Positions 1-11,450 of a stretch of DNA of 64,000 nt are shown here, in pieces (position 1 is the first letter of the stretch; the number at the start of each line of letters is the position of its first letter). The notes under the pieces were generated by a model. It searched no databases. It was not told where the DNA came from and saw nothing but the letters and a program-made list of their open reading frames with translations. A program made the translations under genes and the position numbers. The stretch is from Cristatella mucedo (Eukaryota > Bryozoa > Phylactolaemata > Cristatellidae): positions 8,345,001 to 8,409,000 of the forward strand of contig WPIO01000001.1 in NCBI GenBank assembly GCA_009760855.2, in the 5' to 3' direction.

Positions 1-959
1 TTTAGATTATCTATTCATGCGAGAATTCATTTGCAGGCCATCGGCTGAGCACCCACTTGGCTGTTGCACAAGAGTCACGATATATTATGACTTTAATGTG
101 ATCCGTGGACGTGGGAGAAACTAAATGCGTGGTCTTTCGTTGAGCTGAGCCATAACCGCCTAAGTGACTTGGCGCTCATCTCGGTTAGGACCCTGAGCCA
201 GCTTGCTAGCTATTTTAGATACGAAACTGCCACTGACCGAGCACCTACGACGCACTAGTAGAGACTATAGACTGAATACGTCAAAATTATGTAAACATGG
301 CCCTATGTGTTTACCCAGCGATTTAGTGGGCTCCACAGAGACGTAAATACTATACGCTGACCTAGACAATGCTCTGAAAGCAAGAGAATCTCTTCATGAC
401 AAAGCTACTTGTGACCTACTAATTGTCAGCTGCAAGTTGTATATAATATAATATAATAATAATAATAATAATAATATATAATATAATAATATAAATACCA
501 CCGCGGTATATCTAAATCAGCTAATATTTATGTATTTTTCTAGAAGCGTCTCTGCGTAAAATACTTCGGTCAGAGTTATTTTCATCCATGACCGTCAAAT
601 TCAGTCAAGCGCCATGCGCTTATTTACTGCCGAGGATCACTATAGCTTGGTCTCGTGGCAACGAGCGACGTGCAGCTGCTCATTATTGCCTACCTCAAGC
701 GTACTACATAACAACAGCTAAGAACTGAAGACTGACTCACCTGTAATATTCTTAGAAAATGCTTGTACCCACGAATATTGTTTGATGAGGCGGATGGACG
801 TGATTGCTTCTGTAGTTAGCTTCAGCTGCAGAGTAGATGGAGACTTTTATCGACACAACACGCATGTGAGTGAAATAGCTACAATTGCTTAGATATTTTT
901 TTGAGCGCGTGTACATTGAGCAAAAACAGTTACTCTAAAATTCAATAGTTGTAACCTGA
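1..959. other. Non-coding, no gene seen
   Basis: No exon, conserved protein segment or structural RNA was recognised. A short AAT/TA-rich simple repeat lies near 440-495. This stretch should fall inside an intron of the minus-strand ABCC5-like gene, whose later exons must lie beyond the left edge. Confidence 0.5.
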
Positions 960-1345
960 ACAGATATAGAACAGACAGGCATGCTAAAGACCAAGTACTC
1001 GGAACAGAAGGTCTGAGAAATAGATCAGGTCTTAGCTTTATTTTGAATTGAGTCAAATCAGGACGCGATGAGATGTCAGTCAGTATTTATTTCCCTGCTT
1101 TAGGTCTATAGTAACTAAACAGACGGTCTCCAAGGGATTAGATGTTAGAATGGGGCTCAACCAAGCAACCAGAGACAAAAGAGTGGACGATGTGACAGGA
1201 GATCTGATTAGCAAGTAATTCTCTTGGGGAGGCCAGAGACAAATAATGGAGACCTGAGGTTGAGTAACAGAATCTCGAAGTCAGGTAACTTGAACTAATG
1301 GAAATTGTGAATGAGTGACGCGACTGGTATCGCTGCATGAATATC
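960..1345 (-). mobile_element. Degenerate L2/CR1 LINE 3' coding fragment
   Basis: The minus strand carries a decayed match to the C-terminal part of the L2-type ORF2 seen in better copies here. The segment around GDRLFSYY followed by RPDLTQFK corresponds to GDRAFSSY and SPDLSTFK in the copy at 9680-11450. Stops interrupt it and no 3' tail was seen, so it is an old fragment. Confidence 0.5.
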
Positions 1346-1580
1346 TCTGGCAGCAGCAGACAAAATTACGAACACGGGTGTTGAATGTCTTCACTAAAAT
1401 ACTATTGGGTCAACCTCAAGCTTTACAATAAGTATCCAAGCAGCGGGTGTGATTTACAGGTGCAAAGGTATATAGGTAATCGTTAGTAATGGAAAAAAGA
1501 AGATGCCTTTCAGTCTTAAGGGAATTAAACTCCATAGCAGCCATTCATCACGAAATACCCATTAAGTGATATGGATATAT

Positions 1581-1706
1581 AATTCATTTGTATAGCGCCC
1601 CAAGAGAACTTAATCTCTATTCGGGCGCTTCACAAATGCCTCGGGGCTCGAGCCCACGACCTTGGTCGGGGCGAGCACCTTAACCGCTGGACTAAACCAG
1701 CTGGCA
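1581..1706 (-). mobile_element. SINE-A copy (tRNA-derived SINE with LINE tail)
   Basis: Read on the minus strand, it has a tRNA-like head with an A-box region (TGGTTTAGTCCAGCGGTTAA) and a B-box-like segment (GTGGGCTCGAGCCC). It ends with a tail containing AAGCGCCC, AGAGATTAAGTTCTCTT and GGGGCGCTA, which can fold into a hairpin. The tail matches the 3' end of the L2-like LINEs in this window. Other copies are near 8150, 38807, 39848, 45600 and 52934. Confidence 0.8.
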
Positions 1707-2162
1707 TGGATGAGTAGCTCCTATCAATACTTACCCTTAGGTCGGTAAAAGAGAGACTTTTCAATCTCAGCTTGGCTCCAATCATTGACACTCCAGCCTA
1801 AAAGTCAGCATGCACGTATTAATAAATGGAGACAGCACAATTTCATGATTTCAACAGTGTCGGTATACGTAGAAGCCAATGCTGTCTCGAAGAGCAACAG
1901 CAGGTAGTAATGGTCATTCAGAAATCTAAATACGTCTAACCATTTTTTACGTGCAATGTACTGGAGATTAAAGTGGTTTGTGGCAATGGTTTTGGAACGT
2001 GCATAGGGCTGCAATGCGTGCAAACCTCCGGCAACTCTGTTCCAGCAGGCAGCACAAGTTCGACCGTATTGGTAAAAGCATCTGCTTATGCCAAGTAACA
2101 CAAGCAGTCAGCAGTGCAAAGAGGATTAGCAGACTATCTTTATAAATGCATTTGATCCTCAC

Positions 2163-2962
2163 CTGTAGAGGCACCATGCTGTAGAAGACGGCGAAGCCGA
2201 CCAGACCCCACACACCCACAAGCCTGACAGACATTGCAGCGGCTGCCACGCCAGATACTATGGGCCCGATGATGAAAGTGCCGTAGTGAAATGCCTCAAA
2301 AATCCGAGAGCCATCGTTGGAAAATAAGTTAATCACCTGTTTGACATACAGTATGTGCAGTCTGAATCAAACTGATACTTTGCAGCGGCAACCAGTGGCC
2401 ATGCTGTAAACTGTTTTACCTTAGCCAGCAATTGCCAATGGTATTACCTCACCGGGGCTAAGCTCTCTGACGTTGCGAAGTCTCAGGGCTTTGCAGTAAA
2501 CAGCGCTCAATACGCCACTTGACGCCCTGATCCCTGCAACGGAAAAAGGACTAGCGAGTAAGAACCACGTGCAGATCGTATAGTGGGCTACGCTTCCTTG
2601 TGCATAAATCAAGTCAGAGCAGCATAAGCTGTCTCCTATACAAGTTGCAAATCTTTATAGCCGTGGAAACAGATATAGTCGTGCAGGCAGGCATTCTGGG
2701 ACTGATGAATCAGCGCCAAGAAAGTCAACTGAGGTGCTACTCCGCCCGGCACGTCCCTAAAGGGGTGGAAGCCTAATTGTCTTTTCACTTCGATTCCCTG
2801 TTTTTATAGAGCTACTACATTCTTAGATGGGATGAAGAGGCTCGCCTGACCACTCCCTGCGTGAATGGCCTGTCTCTATAGTAGGCTGCCCTACAGCCAA
2901 CAGGTGCTTTGAAGGTTGAGGGATTCGAGGGACATGTCAGCGACTCGACTCCGATTATCAAC

Positions 2963-2997
<35 letters not shown>

Positions 2998-3019
2998 GAT
3001 AATCGGATTCGACATATAA

Positions 3020-3066
<47 letters not shown>

Positions 3067-3125
3067 CGCGCGTGTGTGTGTGTGCGTGCGTGCATGCGTG
3101 CGTGTGTGTGCGTGTGTACGTGTGC

Positions 3126-3166
<41 letters not shown>

Positions 3167-5827
3167 TATCCCAGTCCTTCTTTTGAAGGGTTAAAGCAAG
3201 TTCAAAATGGGCAAGTGGTTTTTAAGTTGCCTGAGTCGGGGCTGAAGAGGTGGGGCAGGATCGCCCCACAGGCGTTCCGCTTCCTACGCAGTAAACGTCT
3301 AACGAATCCACCGGAAAAACCCAACACTTTCTCACCAGAGACCATCAGACCTCCTTAAGGAAACCAAGAAACTTAAATAGCAACTGCTGAGGATGAATGC
3401 GAGTCTCCAAATGCATAGAATAGGCTTTTAGTCTGTGCACTGTTTGAGCCGAGCTTCAGGTTCTGCCAGAATGAGACCTAATTAACAGTTTTTAAGAGAT
3501 GCTGAGGATCGATTAGGGTGAATACCTGTCAGGTCACTTAGAATAACAGTATTTTTAATGGACTACTTTTTTACTTTATTTTCAATAAGGCTCAGTTGAA
3601 AAAGCCTGACGGTGCTCTAAAGAAGACGCGACGACCAATAAATTGTTTATAAGGCATTCTGGGAGCAGTTTTCCAGCACTACTTGAATGCGTCCCTTCCG
3701 AGCCTATCTCTTGTGGTAGAGACTAGAGTTTTTGTTATTAACTTATGCAGTGGCAGATCGTGAACATGTAACCTCTAAAATCTGGTTCATGGGTAACTAA
3801 GCAAAGCCAACTTAACGGTTCTAGCAGTAAGTAGACTGGGGATGTTAACATTCACCCACGTTACTTCAGGATGCTCTCCTCCTGAACTGCGGTAGCACTT
3901 AATAATAATTATATTTACACTAAACTAGTAAGGTCTTTCATTAAGTATTCATAACCGATGCTGACTACTGGTAACTTATTACTTTAAAAAGAAAATAGAT
4001 TGAGAATTCGGTAAAAACCACTAGTCAATTATTTTCTTTCCAGAATATGTAAATCACCTAGAAATATATGTATTTTCCCTAGGGCATTATATGAGCTCTG
4101 AATTATTATCATTACTTTTATTGCGTGCTCCCTATTTACAGCCTTAGCAAGAAAACTCCAAAAAAGACAAATGCAGAGTGGGGATAATTAGGAAGCATTT
4201 GAAAGAGGCGTGCCTGCCATGGGCTTGTTTAGCAACGCCGACAATTAAATACCACGGATGATTCACAAGCCAGGCAAAATGCGGTTATTCCTCCAATAGC
4301 CAAGGCAATTTTTATGGAGGTACATGGCGCTCCGTGCCCAAGTACTGGCTTTGGACCTGCACTGGAAGTGTTCTAGATCCCGTCGGTTACGACGGTGGCC
4401 AGAACATTACTTTTGCACAAGTCAAAATCAGCTTTCCTAGCGATGTAATAATAATAATACACTTGATAAAGCGCCCTCAGAGAAATCAATCTCTCTCTAG
4501 ATACTTTACATTTGCGGCACAGGAAACCTGATCGAATGGTCAATGGTAGCATGCTCAATTAATGACAAGAATTAAACGATTCGGGGTGGCATGCACAGGG
4601 TCAGCATGCAAGTATGGTAAGTGGCAGCATGCAGAGTGTCAGATCACAGGGACCCACTAAAAAATGTGATAAATAGGTGCGTTTTCAGTTCCTTTTTAAA
4701 TGTGGTCAAGTCAGAAGATGTCATGACGCAAGTCGGTAGTGAGTTTCAGGCTTTGGGAGATACGAACTAAGGGCTCGGTCTCCAAAGGATTTGAGGTTTG
4801 TACAAAGTATAGGTAAACGATGAGGTTCCAAAAAGCGGTTGGTACCATGCTCAGCCTGGTGGGATAGAAGATCTGCTTGGTAGGCTGGAGCCAAAGAATG
4901 AAGAGACCTAAAAGTGAGTGATAAAACCTTGAATTCGATGCGCTGCTTGACTGGGAGCCAGTGCAGGTCGGCAAGAAGTGGTGTGATGTGGCAACTGCAA
5001 TGCTCACGACAGACAATCCTAGCTGCAGAGTCTAGCACAAGCTGTGAGCACTTGAGTACACAGGCCGGCAGACCAACAAGCAGTGAGTTACAGAAGTCGA
5101 GACGGGATGTAACAAATGCATGGATCAATTTAGAAGTGGTATCCAAGTCTAAAAAAGCCCGAATTTTAGCAACGTCTTGTAGCTGAAAGTAAGCAGACTT
5201 TATTGTGGAGCTGATCTGGTTGTTTAACACAAGGTCACTTTGGAACATGCCACCTAGATTTCGTGCAGATTCAACAGGAGATATGCTGGCAGAGACGATT
5301 TTGAATGATGTGCTTGTACATCTCTACTTCCGATTCGGCTGTGCCTATATCCAGGACTAATGTGGAGGCAGAGGCGGCGGCGTCGTCGTAGCGGTCCTTA
5401 AGCTTGGTGCCAGACCATTCGGAACGCTTTTCGTCACTGCGATTAGCTAAGCTGGACTATTTCTACTCCCACGTCAAGAACTCAAGCCTCAGTACTAATG
5501 ACCTTTGCTCATAAACCCTAAGTAGAACCCTTAAACTACTGAAGTGCCTGTATTTTACCTTTTGCAAACTAGCTCTAAGGTCTACTGCTAAACACGCACG
5601 CCAGCTAGTAGCTATTCATTGCAACACACGTACGAGTACACCATCGAGCCACGTGACTGGTGGCTGTTCCAGTCCGGCACCGATGCGAGTCAAAAGGAGC
5701 AGCAAATTTTGTATAAGCTGCCTTCGATTAGCGTTCTCGCAAAGTGCTGATTTGACGTAAACCCAGTGGAGTCGGCGTTCAGAGAGAGAGACAGGGAGAT
5801 AGAGAGAGAGAGAGAGAGAGAGACAGG

Positions 5828-5892
<65 letters not shown>

Positions 5893-8800
5893 GGGCGCCG
5901 AACTAGTGGCACTGATGGTGCTGCTTCGGAGGCAGCAACTAACAGCACCATTCGATCAATCAAAGTGGATGCGTTGTGAGCTTCCAGGAAAGCTGCGTCG
6001 TACGATCGGCATCCGTTTCTAGTAGCTGGAGTCTTTTCATAACTCAGAGTGTCGTGGGAGCACGTGAGCCACGCAGCTGCCTACCCGCTTCACAGTTGAG
6101 GCTCCAAGCTAGAGCCAGGAATAGCGAGCGAAGAACTTCCATTGCAGTCATGCCGAAAACCAGCAAAGCTCCGTGTAGGGGATCCGCCTTCTGAGTTTCG
6201 GCGTAGTGCAGCAGTTCACTCATGAAGAAACACTGTTGCAGCACACAGAAGACGTCGGCCAATCGCATTCAAATACATCGCTGGGCGGCGGCACGACTCT
6301 CGAAATAGCCGACACTCCCGAGCTCATGCGAAAGCGTGACCATACCGGTGACAAGAGAGCGCTGATACTGTAGATGATGATGCAGATGGACGAGAGGATG
6401 AGCTTGAAGCCGACGAGCCTGAGCAACGATCTTGCAACTGAGGCGTTCTGCTCGCCTCGGCTTTTCACTTCGTCCTTCCATATCGCCTCGAACCTACGAC
6501 AGCCAGTGAGCCAACGGTACCTAGCATGGCCGCCCGCTCATTCTCTTGTTCTGGTCTCGCACCAAAAGCGCGAGAAAATCAGAAAATTGGACGCCTGTCG
6601 CCGGTACGAGTGTGCATCCAGCAGAAACGATGGTGACTGCAAGCAGTCGCGACTAGTTACACGTCGGCGTCAACCTCGAAACTCGATTATCACTCAGTCA
6701 AGCGGCTATGTTCGCTGCTTTGAAACTTGGACGTCCAAAATCAGCCAGATTAATTTTACCGAAATATAATTCGCAGCTCCTGAATTATAACGACTAGGAA
6801 CAGGCTGTGTCATTATCACTGATTAATCTTCATAAAAGCCTCAAAGTTATTTTATAGGTAAAGAGTTTAGCTGTACGCTTATCGCCGAGCCAGAGTTGCA
6901 CGCGAGGCTGCCCGTTGGTACTTCGGGTGCCCTAAGAGCTGCAAGCCACGGCTGGTGCTAGACGCCTTTAACCCTCCATCGCTGTCGAATAGACTTGCTC
7001 CTGGGTCTTAGCCCTGGGTAAGTTGCTCGTTGTTCATGATCCATGTAGTGGGTTCAAGTCCTGCAGTGGGCGATCCTGTATTGCCTACTGCTAGAGGGTT
7101 CTGATAGCCATTAAGGCTCTTCTGTCACTTTACAAATGAAGTTTTTAAGTCAGTTGATATATCGGTGCTGCACCTTCAAGTCACTAGCAGTTATACAAGC
7201 GTAGGGGCTTCGAGCGGGTTTTTACCACGAGGCACCTAAGAATAGCACAGTTTTGATCGCTGGGTTTGTGGCCTCAGGGTGTTAGTGCAGACGCCGTTAC
7301 ACCCACATTTAGGACCGAACACGCTCAGTCGCACGGCTGACTTCTTCCGGTCATCAATCGAGCCAAGTGAAAATGTACTCGGTGCGTTGGACTCTGCTTA
7401 GAGGTGCCTTCTAGACCTTACTCACCACTTAGCATTGCAAATATGAAATTATTGACTATGGTGCTGTCTAAAATTGGTTAGGTTCGAGGTTCATCAAACC
7501 GGAGGTCTTTTCTTCATTCAAAGTGAGAGCCTAGCGACAACCAAGACTTCACTAGCAAACGGAAGGTCCGGGCATATAAAGTTCCGTTTACACGGCAGAC
7601 TCTCCTCCTAGCTAGTACGTTTACACGACCGATTTGACGGCCAACTTAGTCTCGCCCACAGCCCGAGCTCTAGCCCGGGAGGCTGGTGTGAAAGAGGAAT
7701 TACCCGGAAAGACGCCATGCCATCACCGCAGAAGTTAAGCTGGCCGATACAGTCATCATTGTAGAGTAGGATGAGTAGAGTATATATAAAAGAAAGATAG
7801 GCATTCTAAAAAAAAAACTTTTCTGGAAAGTGAGCAATACTAAGCAATGTGCGCCGTTACGGATGTGCGAGTGTGTAGTGCTAAGTAATGCAATCTTGAA
7901 AATCCTCGAAAGACACACCCAAGCCATCGGTGAGCAATGTCGCGCGCTGGTTTGACCCAGTGTTCTCCTTAACGGGTATGCTCACGCAGAGCGAGACGCA
8001 CTGCAATAGAAACCGTGCCGGCAATGTAGCGATATGCTCCATCGTATTACTCAGGGTGGGAACCCCACACGGCTATTACCACCAGCAAGCACCAGTGCAG
8101 TATTTGCGGCAGTGCTGGGTGCTAGATAATTGCTTTATTTTTCTGAGCTCGTTTGGCCCAGTAGTTATGGTGCTACCACTCGACCAAGGTCAGGCCGAGG
8201 TCGTGGACTCAAGCACCGTGGCTTATGAAAAGCGCCTGAATGGAGATTAAGCTCTCTTAGGGCGCTACACAAAATAATTATAAAAATTAAAAAAACGGCT
8301 TTGAAATGCCATCCTTCGTTTTTGAATGCAGTCGTAACTACGCGAGCCGCGCCGCCTGCAGGATCGTAGCCCACATGAAGTCACGTGGCTGTTCTATGCA
8401 CCCTGGTGAATATCTACCTTGAACTCGCAGCAATGACCTTGGACGAACTGCCTTGAGCGCACGGCCACTTCTCAGCTTTTCTCGTGAAATTCTTAATTCT
8501 TCCGCTCATTCTCATGCAGGGAAGACCAGTCGTCACTTTCATCTAGCGACACTCTGATTACCCTCGTCCTAACCGGTGGCTCCTTTTTAATTCCCCTTGC
8601 TTCTAAAACTGAATAGTGCTATTTAGTAAGCAGCCTACCAATGACGGCTCAACGCGTCAGCCATGTCCGCTAAGCAGAAGCTAACGGAAGTAGAGATTCC
8701 CTCGCTGTTTTGCGACGGCACACGTCGAACAGAAGATGATGGCATCCGGCTGATGTGAGCCAGCCACTAGCCGTAGCGTCGGACAGCTTGGCACTGAGAC

Positions 8801-9087
8801 GCCGAAGCTGGTGCTCACGCGACTGCCTACCTAGCGGCATTCCTCTCGGCTCCGCTCTCTGGAGGCGTGCGGTACAGGTCGTCGGCAGTAAGGCCCTTCT
8901 TGCGGGCTAGCCGCATGAGCGGCGTGAGCCAGCCGAACGTCATCTGGCTCAGCATCCCGGCGCGACGCTGCGGAAGCTCCCTGGGAAGACTGAAAATGGC
9001 CGCGAGCTGGCATTCAGTCGGCGGCGGCGCGCCACCGTCGAAGGAGAAGCGCTCGCGCAGGGCGGATATCTCTCGCCGTTTGGGTAC
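2163..9087 (-). CDS. ABCC5: ABCC5/MRP5-like ABC transporter, 5' exons
   Basis: The 5' part of an ABC subfamily C exporter, a plasma-membrane organic-anion pump. Five minus-strand exons are supported: 9087-8831 (start uncertain), 6493-6346, 6232-6085, 2533-2448 and 2336-2163. Phases agree at every junction: AG plus G, then complete codons, then G plus GG, then GAG followed by GTG. Splice sites are canonical, the acceptor at 2533 having a strong pyrimidine tract. Segments in order are [17 protein letters not shown] (pre-TMD1), a membrane helix near [45 protein letters not shown] plus INLFSNDG, and another helix pair ending FYSMVPLQ. Recalled human ABCC5 aligns over the whole length, notably the LINICSNDGQRMFEA region. 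No start codon was seen; a more upstream exon is expected. The remaining TMD1, both nucleotide-binding domains and the 3' end lie beyond the left edge. The assignment to ABCC5 rather than ABCC4 rests on the SNDG motif and flanks. Confidence 0.9.
2640..2944. other. Intron of ABCC5-like gene, no feature seen
   Basis: This is intronic sequence between the exons ending at 6085 and starting at 2533. Nothing recognisable was found before the TA-rich repeat cluster that follows. Confidence 0.4.
2945..3166. repeat. Compound (TA)n-(GT)n microsatellite with inverted flanks
   Basis: An AT dinucleotide run (2966-2994) is bracketed by near-perfect inverted arms at 2945-2959 and 2998-3012 (TCGACTCCGATTATC against GATAATCGGATTCGA). 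It is followed by another TA run and a long GT/GC alternating run to about 3166. Open frames read through it are repeat artefacts. Confidence 0.85.
3170..4435. other. Intronic DNA, no gene seen
   Basis: No coding or repeat family was recognised. It lies within the large intron of the ABCC5-like gene. Confidence 0.4.
4440..5340 (-). mobile_element. L2/CR1 LINE, 5'-truncated 3' end
   Basis: A minus-strand copy of about 900 bases. It encodes the C-terminal ORF2 segment with [47 protein letters not shown] and FGDRALSSY. It then runs into the 3' hairpin tail (AAGCGCCC ... GGGCGC) and an ATT repeat at the very end near 4447. The reading frame is interrupted near the 3' end. It sits in an intron of the ABCC5-like gene, in the same orientation. 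Typical 5' truncation explains the missing endonuclease and reverse-transcriptase core. Confidence 0.85.
5785..5890. repeat. (AG)n microsatellite
   Basis: A run of AG dinucleotides with a few interruptions such as ACAGGGAGAT. It lies inside an intron of the ABCC5-like gene about 200 bases from the exon at 6085-6232. The serine-leucine open frame on the minus strand is an artefact of the repeat. Confidence 0.95.
6500..6984. other. Intron of ABCC5-like gene, no feature seen
   Basis: Sequence between the exon ending at 8831 and the acceptor at 6493. A plus-strand open frame covers part of it, but it overlaps the verified minus-strand exon and shows no family resemblance. Confidence 0.4.
6985..7165 (+). 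mobile_element. SINE-B copy
   Basis: A tRNA-like head (TAAGTTGCTCG then GTGGGTTCAAGTCCTGCAG as B box) is followed by a body with ATTGCCTACTGCTAGAGG and GATAGCC. The 3' end reads CAAATGAAGTTTTTAAGTCAG, a diverged form of the SINE-B end AAATGAGGCTGTTAAATCAGC. Related copies are near 27635, 53110, 54120, 56680, 57005 and 63590. Confidence 0.65.
7170..7984. other. Intronic DNA, no gene seen
   Basis: Nothing recognisable. It lies within the first long intron of the ABCC5-like gene. Confidence 0.4.
7985..8140 (+). repeat. Unclassified repeat F, copy 1
   Basis: Shares diverged blocks with 32545-32690, including GCACTGCAA, AAACCGTGCCGGCAATG, CCCCACACGGCTA and AAGCACCAGT. The end near GTGCTAGATAATTGC matches TGGTGCTATACAATTATC in the other copy. 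No coding frame and no clear terminal repeats were seen. It directly abuts a SINE-A copy at 8150. Confidence 0.6.
8150..8285 (+). mobile_element. SINE-A copy
   Basis: Plus orientation: a tRNA-like head with GAGGTCGTGGACTCAAGC as B box, then AAGCGCCTGAATGGAGATTA and TCTCTTAGGGCGCTACAC, ending in an A/T-rich tail. The hairpin tail is the same as in the L2-like LINEs. Confidence 0.75.
8286..8830. other. Intron of ABCC5-like gene, nothing recognised
   Basis: Between the SINE-A copy and the donor site at 8831 no further feature was seen. Confidence 0.4.
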
Positions 9088-9089
9088 CT

Positions 9090-9675
9090 CGCGGGGGGGG
9101 GCGCAACCATCAGTAATGAACCGTCAACCAACCGTCAGGCTTAGTAGAGTGGATGCTAAGCAAGTCTGCTTCAAACATTCTGGAAAGGTCACGGTTGCAC
9201 CGGAAACTCGCGAAACCGATGAGGGGCGTTGGCCAGCTGCCGACGTTGCATTACCGTAGCCTGCGACTTCTCAGTCGGTCGAACCGCTTATAGCCATGAC
9301 CGACATCATGCGATCCGATCTTTCCGCTCGATTGTAAGGACCATACAGCTTAAGCGCTGGTATTAACGCGTCAAGCTTGAAGAAAAACACTATTTCGCAG
9401 ACAGGATGAAAGCTTGCTTGAGTTTAGATCCAAGACTTTTGGCACCTAGCCATTTGACCACCGGGGCAGCGTCTAAGTCAGCCAGCGTGGCCGAGACAGC
9501 TTTCATTCTCGTGAGGTTATTGGATTAATATTTCGCGTTTCTAGCTAGCACGGCATTAAATTGTTTTCTGATCCTGCTCGGTGAATGATATTGCGCCTGC
9601 TTTCAGGCCAACAATAAATGCTTAGCCGTATTTACTTGAGTAGTGAATGAATTTAACTAAAAAGTATCTCAATCA
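9090..9675. other. Upstream of first recognised ABCC5-like exon
   Basis: A C/G homopolymer of nine bases lies just upstream of the exon acceptor. An in-frame stop lies a little upstream of the coding stretch with no ATG between. A further 5' exon is therefore expected, but none could be identified. Confidence 0.4.
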
Positions 9676-9679
9676 AAGA

Positions 9680-11450
9680 AGACAACAAGTCCTCTGGACC
9701 CTATTCCCACTGCCCTGCTCATACGTTGCATTGATCTGCTGCTGCCATGCATAACTAACATCATTAATATGTCATTAGCCTCAAGTCATGTCCCAGCACC
9801 TTTCACAAAAGCTGTAGTCAGGCCACTTCTCAAGAAATCGACACTAGACCAAGAGAACTTAAGCAACTACCGCCCAGTCTTCCTTCTATTATTCCTATCA
9901 AAGACACTGAAACGGGTCGTGGCGGACCAGCTAAACTCATATATCGAAAGCTCACACATTGCTAGTAAGTTCCAGTCTGGCTTTAGAGCTAATCACTCCA
10001 CAGAGTCAGCATTGCTTAGGGTATACAACGACCTACTTAGGAATGCAGACCTGTGTAGAGTGTCTCTGCCTGTTTTGCTTGATCTTTCGGCAGCTTTTGA
10101 TACCATCGATCACAAAGTTCTTCTAGAGCGCTTCTCATCTCGCCAGGGCGTAACTGGCACTGCTCTGCAGTGGTTCAGGTCCTATCTCAGTGGGAGACTC
10201 CAGAGTACTGACTTGAATGGACAAAGAACCTCTGAGGAGTGTCTGAAATATGGGGTACCTCAGAGCTCCGTGCATGGTCCAATTCTTTTCATGGTTTATA
10301 TTCACCCTCTTGCTGATGTGATTGCCAAGCACAATCTAGGCTTTCACTTCCATGCGGATGACACTCAGTTGTACCTCTGCTTTGATCCCTCCCAGCCTTC
10401 GAGCACCTCAAATTCTCTAAACTCACTTGCTGCATGTATTGATGACATCTGCACATGAATGGCAGCAAATTTTCTAAAACTAAGCGATGATAAAATTAAC
10501 TTACTAGTTATGGGCAAACTCATTGTGATTCAGAGATTGGAAAGGCTGACTTAAAATTGGCTCTGCTAGCATATCTCCTGTTGAATCAGCTCGAAACGTA
10601 AGTGCCGTATTCCAAAGCGACCTCTCGTTAGATGACCATATTAGCTCCACAGTCAAATTTGCCTATTTTTAGCTTTAAAATATTGCTAAAATTTGGGCTT
10701 GTTTAGATAAGGATACCACATCTAAGTTGGTCCATGCATTCGTGACATCCCGTCTCGACTTTTGCAACTCACTGCTCGCTGGCCTACCAGCATTTGCGAT
10801 CAGGCGATTGCAGCTGGTGCAAAACTCTGCAGCTAGGCTTGTCTGTCGTGAGCGTCGCAGTTGCCCCATTACACCGCTTCTCGCCGACCTGCACTGGCTA
10901 CCAGTCAAGCAACGGATTGACTTCAAGGTTTTTTCGCTCACTTTAAGGTCACTTCATTCTTTGGCCTATCTCTCAGATATACTCCCACATCAGGCCAAGC
11001 ATCGTACCACACGCTTTTTGGAATCCAACAGTCTACAAATACCCCGAACAAACCTTAAACCCTCTGGAGACCGTGCATTTAGTTCGTATGCTCTGAAAGC
11101 CTGTAACTCCCTCCCGACTTACGTCACAACATCCCCTGACCTGAGCACATTTAAAAAGAATTTAAAAACACCTATTTAGGACAGCATTTAGTGGATCCCT
11201 GTGATTCATCCTTGATGTGCTTATGCGTGCTGACAATGTGCATGCTGCCACTAACCACATTTGCATGGTGACCCTGTGCATGTCATCCCTAACCATGTTA
11301 TTTAGTTTGTTTGTTTATCAAGCATGATCTTACTCACCATTCAATTGCATTTCCCTTTGCAGCAAATGTAAAGCGCCTAGAGAGAGATAAAGTTCTATGA
11401 GGGCGCTTTATCAAGCGCATTATTATTTATATTATTATTATTATTATCTC
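9680..11450 (+). mobile_element. L2/CR1 LINE, RT core to 3' end
   Basis: The best LINE copy here. The reverse transcriptase begins around KAVVRPLLKKSTLDQENLSN and includes FQSGFRANHSTESALL. Motif A is DLSAAFDTIDH, motif B GVPQSSVHGPILF, and motif C FHADDTQLYL (usually YADDT). A frame break after about 10458 separates the RT from the C-terminal part ([48 protein letters not shown]). The 3' UTR ends in the hairpin AAAGCGCCTAGAGAG ... GAGGGCGCTTTATC plus ATT repeats near 11425-11446. The endonuclease is missing, so it is 5' truncated and dead. The clade assignment comes from motif similarity. Confidence 0.92.

Noticed and set aside
2448-2612. Upstream extension of the ABCC5-like exon as one longer exon (to 2628)
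   Set aside because: The frame is open to about 2628, but the strong pyrimidine-tract acceptor at 2534 gives exact phase agreement with the exon ending at 6085, and the homology begins there. The extension would duplicate a helix already encoded by 6085-6232.
8867-9259. 130-codon plus-strand open frame over the GC-rich exon
   Set aside because: It is the shadow of the verified ABCC5-like coding strand, which shows [15 protein letters not shown] on the minus strand.
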